Shown: positions 8,798 through 18,489 of the stretch, in pieces | How the letters are laid out: each line of letters opens with the position of its first letter | How positions within the stretch are numbered: the stretch's first letter is position 1 | DNA from: Prochlorococcus sp. AG-402-G10 | GTDB lineage: Bacteria > Cyanobacteriota > Cyanobacteriia > PCC-6307 > Cyanobiaceae | Assembly (NCBI GenBank): GCA_003279445.1 | Contig: QCHT01000004.1 | Coordinates: 36,870 to 100,869, forward strand | Reading direction: 5' to 3' | DNA: 64,000 nucleotides | Program-made: the position numbers and the translations under genes | Notes under the pieces: model-generated | The model's database searches: none | What the model was told of the DNA's origin: nothing | What the model saw: the letters and a program-made list of their open reading frames with translations, nothing else

Positions 8798-9574
8798 TCA
8801 TTTGAAACTTAACTCATTCCAATGATTAATTAGATGGTGATGCTCAGACAACAAAGGTGGCTTTTCCCAGCCAGCAGTGTATCCAATAGCAACTGCTACC
8901 CCAGCAGCTTTTGCCATTTTGAGATCAGTATCTGAATCACCAATCAGAGCGCACTCTGAGACCCTTGAATTCATTAGTTTACATAGCTTTTTTATAGCTA
9001 TTGGACTTGGCTTAGGAGGATTATCTTCTGAGCTCCAAAAAAAAGGAAATTGCTTTTCAAGTTTATTATTTATTAAAAAACTTTCAATTCCAGCCCTGGA
9101 GTCATTGCTAATAATCGCAAGCTTCAGTTCTCGTTTCTTAGACTTTTTAACTAAATCAACTATTCCAGGAAGAAGCTCTTCTTGAATATTGTTAATTTTG
9201 GAATTCAGTGATTGTCGTGAAGCTTGTTCAAAAGTCTCATTTGCCATTTCTAATGATTTCGACCAGCTTTTACCTAGAAGACAGAATATAGTTGCAGTTG
9301 AAATTAAATTATCCTTCTTTGAAGCTATTGCAATAGCACCATTTGGGTCTATGGAATTCTTTCTTAACCCGTAGACTTTTGAAAATAGGTAGTTGAGCCT
9401 GGTTATTTCTTCTGTAGTGCACTCTTCTCTTTGGAAGATTCTTTCGGCTAGCTCTTTCCTAGATCTTGCTAATGCCAAAAGCCGGCTTTCACTATTAATT
9501 AAAGTACCATCTTTGTCAAATAAAATACCACTAACCCTACATATAGGGTTCCCCTTTATAAGGAGCTGATGCAT
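8798..9574 (-). CDS. HAD-superfamily hydrolase (phosphoglycolate-phosphatase-like)
   Basis: A 258-residue HAD enzyme. Motif I is ILFDKDGTLIN around residues 17-27 with nucleophile Asp20 and Asp22; motif II is LAIISNDS; motif III Lys is in NPPKPSPIAIKKL; motif IV is ALIGDSDTDLKMAKAAG. A helical cap lies between motifs I and II. This order is that of Gph-like phosphatases, but the true substrate (phosphoglycolate, a nucleotide or a sugar phosphate) is not determined. It sits 14 bases after rpsA and upstream of metK. Confidence 0.82.
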   Translation of the reverse strand: MHQLLIKGNPICRVSGILFDKDGTLINSESRLLALARSRKELAERIFQREECTTEEITRLNYLFSKVYGLRKNSIDPNGAIAIASKKDNLISTATIFCLLGKSWSKSLEMANETFEQASRQSLNSKINNIQEELLPGIVDLVKKSKKRELKLAIISNDSRAGIESFLINNKLEKQFPFFWSSEDNPPKPSPIAIKKLCKLMNSRVSECALIGDSDTDLKMAKAAGVAVAIGYTAGWEKPPLLSEHHHLINHWNELSFK

Positions 9575-9588
9575 TACAGCTTAACTTT

Positions 9589-10695
9589 TTAAACTTCCAT
9601 TGAAATTATGGGATCTTCACCTTCTTCAGCCTGCTCTAGGAGCATTTCTTTATACTTAGCAGCCATTTCTTCAGCCTTGTCGAATACTTTTTGAGGGTCA
9701 GTTAGCATATCTCCAGGCTCGGGCTCTAATGCTTTTGTGGAGAGTGAAATACGACCTCTTTCAGCATCTAAATCAATGATCATTACTTTCATTTGATCAT
9801 TCACATTCAGAACAGAGTGAGGAGTCTCGATATGTTCGTGGCTGATTTCTGAAATATGGAGCAGGCCGCTAACTCCACCTATATCTATAAAGGCTCCATA
9901 TGGTTTTATCCCTCGAACTGCTCCTACAACAACTTCCCCTACTTCTAAGCGATTCATTTTTCTCTCAACCAGTGCTCTTCTATGGCTTAATACCAGCCTA
10001 TTTCTTTCTTCGTCTACTTCTAGAAACTTCAGAGGTAAGAAGTCTGCAACAAGCTCCTCCTTCGCTTTTCTGGTACTGATATGAGAACCAGGGATAAACC
10101 CTCTCAAGCCTTCTACTCTTACTAGAGCTCCTCCTCGATTAGTTGCAAAAACTTCTGAATAGATAGTGGCATCTTCTTTTTGTAGCTGCCTTACTCTTTC
10201 CCATGCTCGTTGGTATTCAATTCTTCGTATTGAAAGTGATAATTGCCCATCTTCATTCTCTTCACTCATTATAAAAAACTGCCTTATCTCGGATGGCTGT
10301 AGCACATCACTAAGGCCTTCTACTCTATTAATGGAGACCTCTTGCATGGGCATAAAAGCTGCCGTCTTTGCTCCAATATCAATCATTGCCCCTTTTGTTT
10401 CTAAGGCAAAGACCGTTCCATTTACAATATCTCCAGGTTTAAAGTTGTAATCATATTTTGCTAATAGAGAGTCAAATTCATCTATAGAAAAACCAGCCCC
10501 ATCAAAATCATATTTCTTGACTCTGCTATCTGAATCATCTGCAGTGGGAACATCCTTTGGAATCAATGCGTCTTCTGCAATAGCTTCTTCAGCTATTAAA
10601 TCAGTATTGTGATCAGGCTCGACTGGATCTTTGGGATTACTACCCTCTTGTTCTATTTCTAACTCTGGAACTGGCGTAGAGGAGTTGTCAGACAT
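9589..10695 (-). CDS. rpsA: 30S ribosomal protein S1
   Basis: A 368-residue S1 protein of the short cyanobacterial/plastid type with three S1 RNA-binding repeats. They start near residues 80 (FKPGDIVNGTVFALETKGA), 175 (VFATNRGGALVRVEGLRGF) and 250 (GEVVVGAVRGIKPYGAFID). The first 70 residues are acidic and low-complexity. The protein recruits mRNA to the 30S subunit. It appears to head a minus-strand run with the HAD phosphatase, metK and the FGGY kinase. Confidence 0.94.
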   Translation of the reverse strand: MSDNSSTPVPELEIEQEGSNPKDPVEPDHNTDLIAEEAIAEDALIPKDVPTADDSDSRVKKYDFDGAGFSIDEFDSLLAKYDYNFKPGDIVNGTVFALETKGAMIDIGAKTAAFMPMQEVSINRVEGLSDVLQPSEIRQFFIMSEENEDGQLSLSIRRIEYQRAWERVRQLQKEDATIYSEVFATNRGGALVRVEGLRGFIPGSHISTRKAKEELVADFLPLKFLEVDEERNRLVLSHRRALVERKMNRLEVGEVVVGAVRGIKPYGAFIDIGGVSGLLHISEISHEHIETPHSVLNVNDQMKVMIIDLDAERGRISLSTKALEPEPGDMLTDPQKVFDKAEEMAAKYKEMLLEQAEEGEDPIISMEV

Positions 10696-10790
10696 GTTTA
10701 TATAGCAGTATGCCTACGAGGCAATGCGAGATTAAGTACTTTAGACCTGCAAATCTAAAGGAACTGATTCTCTACTCTACACCTCAGCTA

Positions 10791-11264
10791 TTAGACAATT
10801 GTCGCAAACTTCTCAGAAGGTTTAAAACTTTCTAAAGTGTCAATAAAATCATTGATGCCATTAAATTGTCGATAAACCGAAGCAAAACGTATATATGCAA
10901 CTTCATTCATACCTTTTAAATGAAGCAAAATCATTTCTCCTAAGTCTGAGCTGCTAATTTCTTTTTGGTTGCGCTGTTGTAGTTGGCTTTCAATTTCGTC
11001 AACAATCATTTCAACCTTCTGGTTGTTTATAGAGGTCTTTTCACAAGCTCTGGTTATGCCATTAATTAGCTTGCTCCTACAAAAAGTTTCTTTTGCACGA
11101 TTTCTTTTAATAACAGTAATAGGAACAGTTTCTACCCGCTCATAGGTAGTAAAGCGAAAATCACAGTTGAGGCATTCTCTGCGTCTTCTGACACATTTAC
11201 CAGCATCTGCTGATCGAGATTCCAGCACTCTGCTATCTGTATTTTGGCAAGAGGGGCACTGCAT
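10791..11264 (-). CDS. nrdR: Transcriptional repressor NrdR
   Basis: A 157-residue regulator with the N-terminal zinc ribbon ([16 protein letters not shown], then [12 protein letters not shown], Cys3, Cys6, Cys31, Cys34) and the ATP-cone from about residue 45 ([16 protein letters not shown]). NrdR senses ATP/dATP and represses ribonucleotide reductase genes. No reductase gene is present in this window. Length is normal for the family. The gene lies between psbT and rpsA on the same strand. Confidence 0.96.
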   Translation of the reverse strand: MQCPSCQNTDSRVLESRSADAGKCVRRRRECLNCDFRFTTYERVETVPITVIKRNRAKETFCRSKLINGITRACEKTSINNQKVEMIVDEIESQLQQRNQKEISSSDLGEMILLHLKGMNEVAYIRFASVYRQFNGINDFIDTLESFKPSEKFATIV

Positions 11265-11400
11265 GCTGCCCTTATTAGATGAGAATTAAATTAACTTTAA
11301 ACCTCTATTTGTCTAATGAGAAGCCCTAAGGTTCATTAAATCAAAGAATCTTTTTTTTTGGTTAGTTTTAGCTCACAATTCTTTGATTCTAAAGAGAGAA

Positions 11401-11431
11401 AAAAGCCCCACTTTTTAGGTGGGGCTTTTTT
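11401..11431. terminator. Bidirectional intrinsic terminator after psbB-psbT
   Basis: A perfect 8-bp stem, AGCCCCAC at 11404-11411 and GTGGGGCT at 11419-11426, with a 7-base loop. It has a T-run on the + strand and an A-run on the other side giving T6 on the minus strand. It sits 7 bases past the psbT stop, so it probably ends the minus-strand psbB-psbT transcript before nrdR. Confidence 0.85.
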
Positions 11432-11437
11432 AGGCAT

Positions 11438-11536
11438 TTATTTTTTATCAAACTTCGGAGGATCGCGAAATGCGACAGCGAAGAATAATGTCACTACTGC
11501 CAAAGTGAGAATTAGGACGTAGGAGAAAGCTTCCAT
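11438..11536 (-). CDS. psbT: Photosystem II protein T
   Basis: A 32-residue single-helix protein. It begins [14 protein letters not shown] and ends [10 protein letters not shown], an exact PsbT layout (one N-terminal membrane helix and a short polar tail). PsbT sits at the photosystem II dimer interface and aids repair of the QA site. It starts 35 bases after the psbB stop in the same direction, the conserved psbB-psbT order, and is followed by a terminator. Confidence 0.95.
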   Translation of the reverse strand: MEAFSYVLILTLAVVTLFFAVAFRDPPKFDKK

Positions 11537-11571
11537 AGGGATTTTAGATAATGGCTAAAGATTCCTTGCGA

Positions 11572-13125
11572 TTAAGCACGTCCAGGGACGCGACGAGTGG
11601 TTTCGTCTCCAAGTTTTTTGAAGACACCAAACTGAACCTGATCTCCAATGTCTGGATCAACACCAGTAAAGGTATCACGGTACAGAGTCCTGGCAGCATG
11701 CCACCAATGGCCAAATAAGTAGAGCAATCCAAAGCATGCGTGAGCATACGTGAACCATGCTCGTGGCCCGCTTCTAAACACACCATCAGACTTGTAGCGA
11801 TCGCGGTCAAACTTGAATGATTCTCCAAGTTGAGCTTTACGAGCTAAACGCTTAACTACAACTGGGTCAGAGAATGTTTGTCCGCTTAGTTCACCACCAT
11901 AGATAGTTGCAGTAACACCCATTTGCTCAAACGAGTATTTGGCTTCTGCACGTCTGAAAGGAATGTCAGCTCGTACATTACCTTCCTTGTCTTCAAGAAC
12001 AACTGGGAAATTCTCAAAGAAGTTAGGCATTCTTCTTACTTCAAGATCATTACCTTCTTTGTCAGTAAAGGAAACATGCCCTTGCCAACCAGTTGGTACT
12101 CCATCTCCATTGACTAAAGCACCTGCTCTAAACAGGCCTCCTTTCGCAGGACTATTTCCTACATAATCATAGAAAGCAAGCTTCTCAGGGATGGCTGCAT
12201 AAGCCTCTGCTTTAGTTGCACCATCATTCATAGATGCTTCAACTCTCCGGTTGATTTCAGTCTTGAAATAATCTGAGTCCCATTGGTATCTGGTAGGTCC
12301 AAACAACTCAATTGGAGTTGTTGCTGAGCCATACCACATGGTTCCAGAAACAACAAAGGATACAAAGAGTACTGCTGCTAATGCACTTGCTAGAACTCCT
12401 TCAAGACTTCCCATCCGGAGGTTTCTATAAAGTCTTTCTCCAGGCCTATTGGTGATATGGAATACTCCACCAATAATTCCGATCAGACCTGCGCCTATGT
12501 GGTTAGCAACTATTCCCCCCTCATTAAAGGGATTGAAACCAGCGGCCCCCCAAACTGGTACAACTTTCTCGACATGTCCAGAAAGTCCATATGGATCAGA
12601 TACCCACATCCCTACAGAGGAAAGTGAAATACCAAAACCAAAGCAGGCAAGTCCTGCAAGTAAAAGGTGGATTCCGAAGATTCTAGGAAGGTCTAAGGCT
12701 GGTTCTCCAGTACGAGAATCTTCCCAGAGTTCAAGATCCCAGTAAGTCCAATGCCAGATAGCGGCCAGCATCATTAGACCACTGAATAGGATATGGGCTG
12801 CTGCTACGCCTTCAAAAGTTGAATACGGAAGAGCTTTTCCCCAGAACCCTAATGAATCAAAGTCAAATGAGCCAACACCTCCTGTGAGGTCCCAGCCATT
12901 CCAACTGCTTGTTACTCCTAAGCGGGCCATAAACGGCATGACATACATGCCTTGGCGCCACATAGGATTCAATACTGGATCACTAGGATCGAATATGGCC
13001 AATTCATATAGGGCCATGGAGCCGGCCCAGCCGGCTAGCAAAGCTGTGTGCATGAGGTGCACGGCCAAGAGTCGGCCGGGGTCGTTAATTACGACTGTGT
13101 GCACCCGATACCAGGGCAATCCCAT
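11572..13125 (-). CDS. psbB: Photosystem II CP47 chlorophyll-binding protein
   Basis: A 517-residue core antenna protein of photosystem II. It starts [15 protein letters not shown] and has six hydrophobic helices with paired His ligands ([63 protein letters not shown]) and a large lumenal loop between helices 5 and 6. Length is slightly above the usual 507-510. It heads the psbB-psbT operon and is divergent from a ferredoxin gene. Confidence 0.98.
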   Translation of the reverse strand: MGLPWYRVHTVVINDPGRLLAVHLMHTALLAGWAGSMALYELAIFDPSDPVLNPMWRQGMYVMPFMARLGVTSSWNGWDLTGGVGSFDFDSLGFWGKALPYSTFEGVAAAHILFSGLMMLAAIWHWTYWDLELWEDSRTGEPALDLPRIFGIHLLLAGLACFGFGISLSSVGMWVSDPYGLSGHVEKVVPVWGAAGFNPFNEGGIVANHIGAGLIGIIGGVFHITNRPGERLYRNLRMGSLEGVLASALAAVLFVSFVVSGTMWYGSATTPIELFGPTRYQWDSDYFKTEINRRVEASMNDGATKAEAYAAIPEKLAFYDYVGNSPAKGGLFRAGALVNGDGVPTGWQGHVSFTDKEGNDLEVRRMPNFFENFPVVLEDKEGNVRADIPFRRAEAKYSFEQMGVTATIYGGELSGQTFSDPVVVKRLARKAQLGESFKFDRDRYKSDGVFRSGPRAWFTYAHACFGLLYLFGHWWHAARTLYRDTFTGVDPDIGDQVQFGVFKKLGDETTRRVPGRA

Positions 13126-13369
13126 GGGTAAAAGGTTTCGAATAACGAAGCTGCTTTGATGCAGCTAGACCCGATGATCGTAGAGGTTCTTCTCTCTAAG
13201 ACGGGGTAGGTTGTGGACACCTGCAACGACTGTTGATAATCCAGAGACCTTGAAAAGCAATTTTAGAAGCTAGAAAAAACAGCCGATATGTTCCTTTTGG
13301 CAGTTATTTAGCCACGTTTGGCAGGATTAGCAGTCAAAATTGAAGCCAAGATTTGTAACTTTTAAGATC

Positions 13370-13732
13370 ATGCCAATTGTTCGTTTTATTAGAGAAGGAA
13401 GAGATGTAAAGTGCCGAACTGGTGAAAATTTACGAGAAATTGCTCTAAGAGAAGGGATGCAGCTTTATGGGTTTAAAGGATCAATAGGAAATTGTGGCGG
13501 TTGTGGCCAATGCATTACTTGCTTTGTGTCTATAGAGAGCGAAAACCAGGGAGCATTGTCCCCAGTTACCGAAATAGAAAAGATCAAGCTTAAAAATCGC
13601 CCTCATACTTGGAGACTGGCATGCCAATCAATTGTTAAGTCATCTGTTGTTGTTCTAACTAGGCCTCAATCACCGCCTGCTAACTCTGAAAAACTGATCG
13701 AGAATGCTTTAGTTAAAGGACTTCCTAAATGA
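13370..13732 (+). CDS. 2Fe-2S ferredoxin family protein
   Basis: A 120-residue protein from the ATG at 13370; an upstream ATG at 13340 would add ten residues. Cysteines C42, C48 and C51 in IGNCGGCGQCITCFVS plus C85 in RLACQS give a C-x5-C-x2-C...C arrangement, closer to adrenodoxin-type than to plant-type PetF (C-x4-C-x2-C), with an extra C45. It should carry one 2Fe-2S cluster for electron transfer; its partner is unknown. It is divergent from psbB and followed by psbM, so a photosynthesis-linked role is plausible but inferred. Confidence 0.82.
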   Translation: MPIVRFIREGRDVKCRTGENLREIALREGMQLYGFKGSIGNCGGCGQCITCFVSIESENQGALSPVTEIEKIKLKNRPHTWRLACQSIVKSSVVVLTRPQSPPANSEKLIENALVKGLPK

Positions 13733-13871
13733 TTTATTTGAGCGATATCGTTTGCATTTGAATTGATTCTCGTTACAACATCTAATTGTTCAAGCCCTTT
13801 CTCTGGGAGATGGGGGTTATCCATTTATAGTCTCAGTAATTACTTATTTCGTTTAGCGGCTTCTTGAGTTC

Positions 13872-14024
13872 ATGGAAACCACCAATTTCGGTTTTGTTAT
13901 CAGCTTGCTTTTCGTTGGTATCCCAACGATCTTTCTAGTAGGTTTATATATCTCCACCAGTGATGGAGAAAAATCAAGCTTTTTCTCTGATTCAGGCAAA
14001 GGTAAGCTGGGACCGAAGAGTTAA
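13872..14024 (+). CDS. psbM: Photosystem II protein M
   Basis: A 50-residue protein starting METTNFGFVISLLFVGIP, a single membrane helix followed by a longer polar tail than the 33-38 residues usual in other cyanobacteria. PsbM lies at the monomer-monomer interface of photosystem II. The start is fixed by the conserved N-terminus. It lies 139 bases after the ferredoxin gene on the same strand. Confidence 0.9.
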   Translation: METTNFGFVISLLFVGIPTIFLVGLYISTSDGEKSSFFSDSGKGKLGPKS

Positions 14025-14167
14025 GTCCGCATCTCAAAAATCAAAACCATTCATTTTTTAGTGCAATCAGTGAGATTTTTCATTGAGTGCTCTATTTATG
14101 CCTTTGTATTTATTTTTAATTTCTAGCGGCCTTTTAGATTTGAAAAGCAAGATTTTTTCTAGAGCCT

Positions 14168-14611
14168 ATGGCTAATAGCTGTTCTCACGCCCCTTGGCTC
14201 CTAAGAAAGATTGTTTTGCCTCAACACACAGACCACGCAGGAGTCATGTGGCATGGTTCCTATTTGTCATTATTAGAAGAGGCAAGAATAAAGGCACTCT
14301 CAGAAGTTGGCTTGTCATATGGAGATTTATCTGATGAAGGATATGAATTGCCAGTTGTTGAATTGCAAATTAAATATTTAGAACCTCTTTTTCATGGCGA
14401 AAATCTATTGCTTGAAAGTTGGGTTTCAAAAGGGAAGGGACCTAGATTGAGATGGCTGACAAATTTTATAAAAGATTCTGAAAAATCAGCTGCTTTATCT
14501 AAAATTGATTTGGTTTTAATAAAGAGGGATATCTCTGGGCAGAAGTTGCTTCGAAAAGGGCCAGAGCATATTACAAAAGCTTTTATTGATCTACAGAAAG
14601 GTCCGGATTGA
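14168..14611 (+). CDS. Hotdog-fold acyl-CoA thioesterase (4HBT type), possibly DHNA-CoA thioesterase
   Basis: A 147-residue single hotdog domain. The catalytic segment TDHAGVMWHGSYLSLLEEAR (residues 21-40, Asp22) is the 4-hydroxybenzoyl-CoA thioesterase signature. In cyanobacteria this subfamily includes the 1,4-dihydroxy-2-naphthoyl-CoA thioesterase of phylloquinone synthesis, so that role is a fair guess, not proven. The stop is 7 bases before prmC, suggesting co-transcription. Confidence 0.8.
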   Translation: MANSCSHAPWLLRKIVLPQHTDHAGVMWHGSYLSLLEEARIKALSEVGLSYGDLSDEGYELPVVELQIKYLEPLFHGENLLLESWVSKGKGPRLRWLTNFIKDSEKSAALSKIDLVLIKRDISGQKLLRKGPEHITKAFIDLQKGPD

Positions 14612-14618
14612 TTAAGAA

Positions 14619-15506
14619 ATGATTTTGGAAAATTCTTTTTCAGGGAAAGAAATTTTAACTTGGAGAAATTTTCAACTTGCTAAAGGAGGCAACTCTGTAG
14701 ATCTTGATTGGTTACTAGATCTTGGAGGTGGTTTGTCTTGGAGTGATTTGCAAATTTTGAAAATTTCGCAAGAAAGAAATTATCAACTTAATTTGTCTCT
14801 TCAAGAGCTATCAGTAATTTGGATGAGATTTTTAGACCAAAAAATACCTTTGCAATATCAAGTAGGTAGATGTCCTTGGAGAGATTTCGAATTAGAAGTT
14901 AACCCTTCTGTTTTGATACCTAGGCAAGAAACTGAGGTGATGATTGATTTGGCTTTGAGCAAAGTAAACCCTTGTGAAAAAGGGATAGGTAGATGGGTTG
15001 ATTTAGGAACTGGCTCGGGAGCTTTAGCTATTGCCTTAGCAAGATCTTTTCCTAAATGGATCGGACATGCAGTTGATTGCAGTGAGAATGCACTTACTCT
15101 TGCAACAAAGAACATCGAAAAGTTAGTTTCTGACTCGGAAATTTATATGCATTTAGGTAATTGGTGGGAACCTTTAACGACTTGGTTTGGGACTTTTGAT
15201 TTAGCTATTGCTAACCCTCCATACATACCTAAGTCTAATTTTGAGAAACTTGATTCAGCTGTTCGTGAGCATGAGCCTCATTTAGCACTTTTCGGAGGGG
15301 ATGATGGTTTGGATTGTTGTCGTGAAATCATTAAAGGTTCTATGAATGGACTCAGTCCAGGAGGATTGCTTATTATTGAGCATAATTGTGATCAAAGTGA
15401 AAGGGTTTTGAGCATTTTGAAGAAGAATGATTTTTATGAAATTGAGTTTGCAAATGATTTAGAAGGTATTCGACGCTTTGCTCTAGGACGTTATACAAAA
15501 AAATAA
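14619..15506 (+). CDS. prmC: Peptide chain release factor N5-glutamine methyltransferase
   Basis: A 295-residue SAM-dependent methyltransferase. The N-terminal helical domain is followed by the SAM motif DLGTGSGALAIALA (from residue 128) and the catalytic NPPY at 199-202 in IANPPYIPKS. PrmC methylates the Gln of the GGQ motif in release factors RF1 and RF2. It lies between the thioesterase gene and tsaC with 7- and 10-base gaps. Confidence 0.93.
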   Translation: MILENSFSGKEILTWRNFQLAKGGNSVDLDWLLDLGGGLSWSDLQILKISQERNYQLNLSLQELSVIWMRFLDQKIPLQYQVGRCPWRDFELEVNPSVLIPRQETEVMIDLALSKVNPCEKGIGRWVDLGTGSGALAIALARSFPKWIGHAVDCSENALTLATKNIEKLVSDSEIYMHLGNWWEPLTTWFGTFDLAIANPPYIPKSNFEKLDSAVREHEPHLALFGGDDGLDCCREIIKGSMNGLSPGGLLIIEHNCDQSERVLSILKKNDFYEIEFANDLEGIRRFALGRYTKK

Positions 15507-15516
15507 ACAATTAACT

Positions 15517-16101
15517 ATGTCGATCCCGCTATTTAATTCAGGAGAGTTAAGTCGTTTAGTACATGAAGGTTCTCCAGTTTTATTCCCTACAGATACTTTG
15601 CCAGCGTTAGCTACTATTCCTGAAAACGCAGATGATCTATGGAATTTAAAAAACAGGCCAAGAACTAAACCCTTCATACTCATGGCATCTTCTTCGGAAG
15701 AGTTATTTGATTTCATTTTGCCTGAAGCTTTGGAAGATGCTTCGAAGATAGGATCTGTTTATTGGCCAGGTGCATTAACTATGGTTTTGCCTGCTATGGG
15801 ATCTATAGTTGCATCTTTAAACCCTTTTGGATCGTCAATAGGTATGAGAATTCCTGCCTGTGATCTTGCAATAGATTTTCTAGAGAAAAGTGGACCTTTG
15901 GCAACAACAAGTGCAAATTTATCTGGCTATGAACCTTTAGTTTCTGCAATGGAGATATCGAAAACTTTTCCAAAAACACCCTTGCTGGGACCAATTCCTT
16001 GGCCTTTGTCATCCGGTTTAGCAAGTACTTTGATTAAATGGAAAGGGAAAGGACGGTGGGAGACCTTGAGAAAAGGAAGTGTTTCCCCTTTTGCCATTTA
16101 A
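15517..16101 (+). CDS. tsaC: L-threonylcarbamoyladenylate synthase (TsaC/YrdC/Sua5 family)
   Basis: A 194-residue YrdC-domain protein. Hallmarks are VLFPTDTLPALA near residue 20, LKNRPRTKPF, YWPGALTMVLP and TTSANLSGYEPL. It makes threonylcarbamoyl-AMP from Thr, bicarbonate and ATP for t6A37 modification of tRNAs. It lacks the extra C-terminal Sua5 domain, so it is the short TsaC form. The C-terminus nearly abuts a small membrane protein gene. Confidence 0.9.
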   Translation: MSIPLFNSGELSRLVHEGSPVLFPTDTLPALATIPENADDLWNLKNRPRTKPFILMASSSEELFDFILPEALEDASKIGSVYWPGALTMVLPAMGSIVASLNPFGSSIGMRIPACDLAIDFLEKSGPLATTSANLSGYEPLVSAMEISKTFPKTPLLGPIPWPLSSGLASTLIKWKGKGRWETLRKGSVSPFAI

Positions 16102-16106
16102 AGACA

Positions 16107-16280
16107 ATGATTTGGATTTTCCTCCTAACTGTAATACTCCAATCAGGCTTCTATTGGTTCTTAAATCCTCTAATGGTTTTTAGTACAAATTATTTGTTTG
16201 ATCTTCAGGGTCTAAATGCAATAGTTTTTCTAGTTTTATTGTGGATCTTCTCTGGAAGAGGGAAAATAGAGAGTCTTTAA
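16107..16280 (+). CDS. Small membrane protein of unknown function (57 aa)
   Basis: A 57-residue frame beginning MIWIFLLTVILQSGFYWFL, 5 bases after the tsaC stop. It has two hydrophobic segments (about residues 2-19 and 30-48) joined by a short polar stretch, and a basic tail. I do not recognise the family. Tight spacing to tsaC supports translation. A longer frame starting inside tsaC at 16038 is open but unlikely. Confidence 0.55.
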   Translation: MIWIFLLTVILQSGFYWFLNPLMVFSTNYLFDLQGLNAIVFLVLLWIFSGRGKIESL

Positions 16281-16314
16281 CAACTGCAATGGTTAATAAC
16301 ATTTGCTAAGTGTA

Positions 16315-16386
16315 TGCCGGCTAACAGATTTGAACTGATGACCTTCGCTTTACAAAAGCGCTGCTCTACCGCTGAGCTAAGCCGGC
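16315..16386 (-). tRNA. tRNA-Thr (UGU)
   Basis: A 72-base cloverleaf. Acceptor GCCGGCT pairs with AGCCGGC, the D-arm is AGCTCAGCGGTAGAGC, and the anticodon loop TTTGTAA carries TGT. CCA is not encoded. Confidence 0.96.
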
Positions 16387-16524
16387 ATTTTAAGGACTAA
16401 TTTTAAATTGGATAGGTTATATTTTCAATCAATTGTAGATTTTTGCTCAAGAAATTTATTTGTTTTTTAATTTTTGTTCCTACTTTTCTGAACTTAACTT
16501 TTGATTTCAAGTTAGAGCAAGTTG

Positions 16525-16857
16525 CTATTCGGAAGACTCTTCTATGGCAGATGAAACAGTCTCTTTTGTAGTCTGCTCTTTAATTTTTATTTCCCCAGAA
16601 AGCGTTCTTTTGATAGGTAGATTTGCAACTAAAGCAGTCATCCTATCTTCGGTTTCAAGACTTACCGCGCCTCCTTCAAGATCAATCTCTACATACTTAG
16701 CTACCACATTCAGTATTTCTTCTCTCATTTGGTCCAAAAGGTCTGGACTTAGATCAGTTCTGTCATGGGCGAGAACTAGTTGAAGCCTTTCTCTGGCTTT
16801 CGAAGCACTTGCAGGGTGCCTGCCTAGTAATTTGTTTAGGATGTCTCTTAGTGTCAT
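16525..16857 (-). CDS. minE: Cell division topological specificity factor MinE
   Basis: A 110-residue MinE. The MinD-interacting N-terminus holds [18 protein letters not shown] at about residues 18-35; the topological domain follows with [18 protein letters not shown]. An extra acidic/Ser-rich tail of about 20 residues is seen. MinE drives MinD off the membrane and confines division to midcell. It is the last gene of minC-minD-minE, 4 bases after minD. Confidence 0.96.
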   Translation of the reverse strand: MTLRDILNKLLGRHPASASKARERLQLVLAHDRTDLSPDLLDQMREEILNVVAKYVEIDLEGGAVSLETEDRMTALVANLPIKRTLSGEIKIKEQTTKETVSSAIEESSE

Positions 16858-16861
16858 GGTG

Positions 16862-17689
16862 TTAGAAAATCTTTGTTTGCATCAGCCGACGAAATTTGTC
16901 TCTAAGACCGGATCCTTCTTTGGAATGATCAATAAGTGGTATATCTTCTCCTTTTAGACGTGCAGCAATATTTGAATAGCATCTTGCGGCTGGGGATTGA
17001 CTGCCTACAAGGGTAAGAGGTTCGCCTCTGTTAGTACTTACGATAACTTGTTCGTCTTCTAGTACTAGCCCTAATAAAGGGAGTGCAAGGATCTCGGTTA
17101 CATCTTCTATTGATAACATCTCCTGGCTTTCCATCATCTTTGGACGAACTCTATTGAGAACTAATTGCACAGGTTCTATACCATGCGTATTAAGAAGGCC
17201 AATGACTCTATCAGCGTCCCTTACTGCAGATACTTCTGGATTAGTTACGATAATTGCTTCTTTTGAGGCTGCTACTGCATTCCTGAAACCATCTTCTACG
17301 CCTGCAGGACAGTCAATAAGTACATATTCAAATTGCTTGCTAAGCATATCTACGATTTTCACCATATCTTCAGGCTTCAGCCAATCAAGCATTCTTGGAT
17401 TCCCAGCAGGTAATAGGGAAAGATTAGGTTCTTGTTTATGTTTGACCAAGGCTTGGTCAAGACGACAAGTCTCTTCTAGTACTTCCTGTGCTGTATAAAC
17501 AATTCTATTCTCTAAGCCTAGTAGTAAATCAAGATTTCGAAGACCGAAATCAGCGTCTAAAACTGCAGTTGGGGAGCCTTTGCTGGCTAGGGAAATACCT
17601 AGATTGGCAGTCAGAGTTGTTTTGCCAACCCCACCCTTGCCTGAGCAGATAAGAATGACTCTTGTATTTAATGTCACGGACCTCTTCAA
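16862..17689 (-). CDS. minD: Septum-site determining ATPase MinD
   Basis: A 275-residue deviant Walker ATPase. The P-loop is [16 protein letters not shown] (residues 16-31), followed by [17 protein letters not shown] and [14 protein letters not shown]. The C-terminus [15 protein letters not shown] is the amphipathic membrane-targeting helix. MinD recruits MinC and oscillates under MinE control. It lies 117 bases downstream of minC on the same strand. Confidence 0.97.
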   Translation of the reverse strand: MKRSVTLNTRVILICSGKGGVGKTTLTANLGISLASKGSPTAVLDADFGLRNLDLLLGLENRIVYTAQEVLEETCRLDQALVKHKQEPNLSLLPAGNPRMLDWLKPEDMVKIVDMLSKQFEYVLIDCPAGVEDGFRNAVAASKEAIIVTNPEVSAVRDADRVIGLLNTHGIEPVQLVLNRVRPKMMESQEMLSIEDVTEILALPLLGLVLEDEQVIVSTNRGEPLTLVGSQSPAARCYSNIAARLKGEDIPLIDHSKEGSGLRDKFRRLMQTKIF

Positions 17690-17806
17690 AGTTGAATAAT
17701 TTTAATTGCATTTGATGTAATAGCAATATTAGAAAAAAACAAAATTTTAGTTTTCATTATTTTTTCCAGCTTTCATAAGGATTTCCCTGGAAATCTATTT
17801 TTGCTT

Positions 17807-18475
17807 TTAGTAGCTTCTTGCGGGTTTTATAACAATTAAATCTTCTTCTATGCTTGCTTCCTCTGCTAAACCTTCATCTGGTCTTTCTTTAGGCCCCCTG
17901 GCGACCTTGCTTGCAATTCGCAATTGAACTGGCCGCAGTTGAAGGGCTGTGATTTTGGCTTCAATATTTCCATTTTTCCCTGCATGGGCAATACCAAGGA
18001 GCCTGCCCCAAATCATTACATCTCCTCCAGCTATTACTTTTGCACCTGGATTAACGTCCCCTAGTATTAAGACATTCTTGATTGCTTCCAAAACCTCGCC
18101 TGACCTTAGTGTCCCAATATGGAACAAGACATTTGATGAGGCACCTTCAGTGGAAGGCCTATGGTCAGAATTTAACTGAGTTTGATTCTCTTTGGCTTCG
18201 CTATCTACTGAATTCGTTAATGTATGGATACCTAGGGAAGATGCACTTACAATGCTTTCAATCTTGCTTGACTCAATATAAGCGATGTGCAGCTTTTCTC
18301 TATCACAGACTCTTTGAATATAGCTTATATCTTTGCAATTTAAATGCCATTCTCTAATATTAAAAGAGACTGATAATTCCTTGTAATCCTTTATAATTGA
18401 ATCTAGCATTTCACGCCAATTGTTTGTGAAAGCTTTTGGAAAGATAATCTTTTCTTTTTTAGAGTCAATTCTCAT
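17807..18475 (-). CDS. minC: Septum-site determining protein MinC
   Basis: A 222-residue MinC. The conserved C-terminal beta-helix domain is at about residues 115-200, with HIGTLRSGEVLEAIKNVLIL, GDVNPGAKVIAGGDVMIWG and LLGIAHAGKNGN. The N-terminal FtsZ-inhibiting half is poorly conserved, and an acidic 22-residue tail follows. It blocks FtsZ assembly away from midcell with MinD. It follows the HD hydrolase gene by 14 bases. Confidence 0.93.
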   Translation of the reverse strand: MRIDSKKEKIIFPKAFTNNWREMLDSIIKDYKELSVSFNIREWHLNCKDISYIQRVCDREKLHIAYIESSKIESIVSASSLGIHTLTNSVDSEAKENQTQLNSDHRPSTEGASSNVLFHIGTLRSGEVLEAIKNVLILGDVNPGAKVIAGGDVMIWGRLLGIAHAGKNGNIEAKITALQLRPVQLRIASKVARGPKERPDEGLAEEASIEEDLIVIKPARSY

Positions 18476-18489
18476 AATACTTATCAGAG

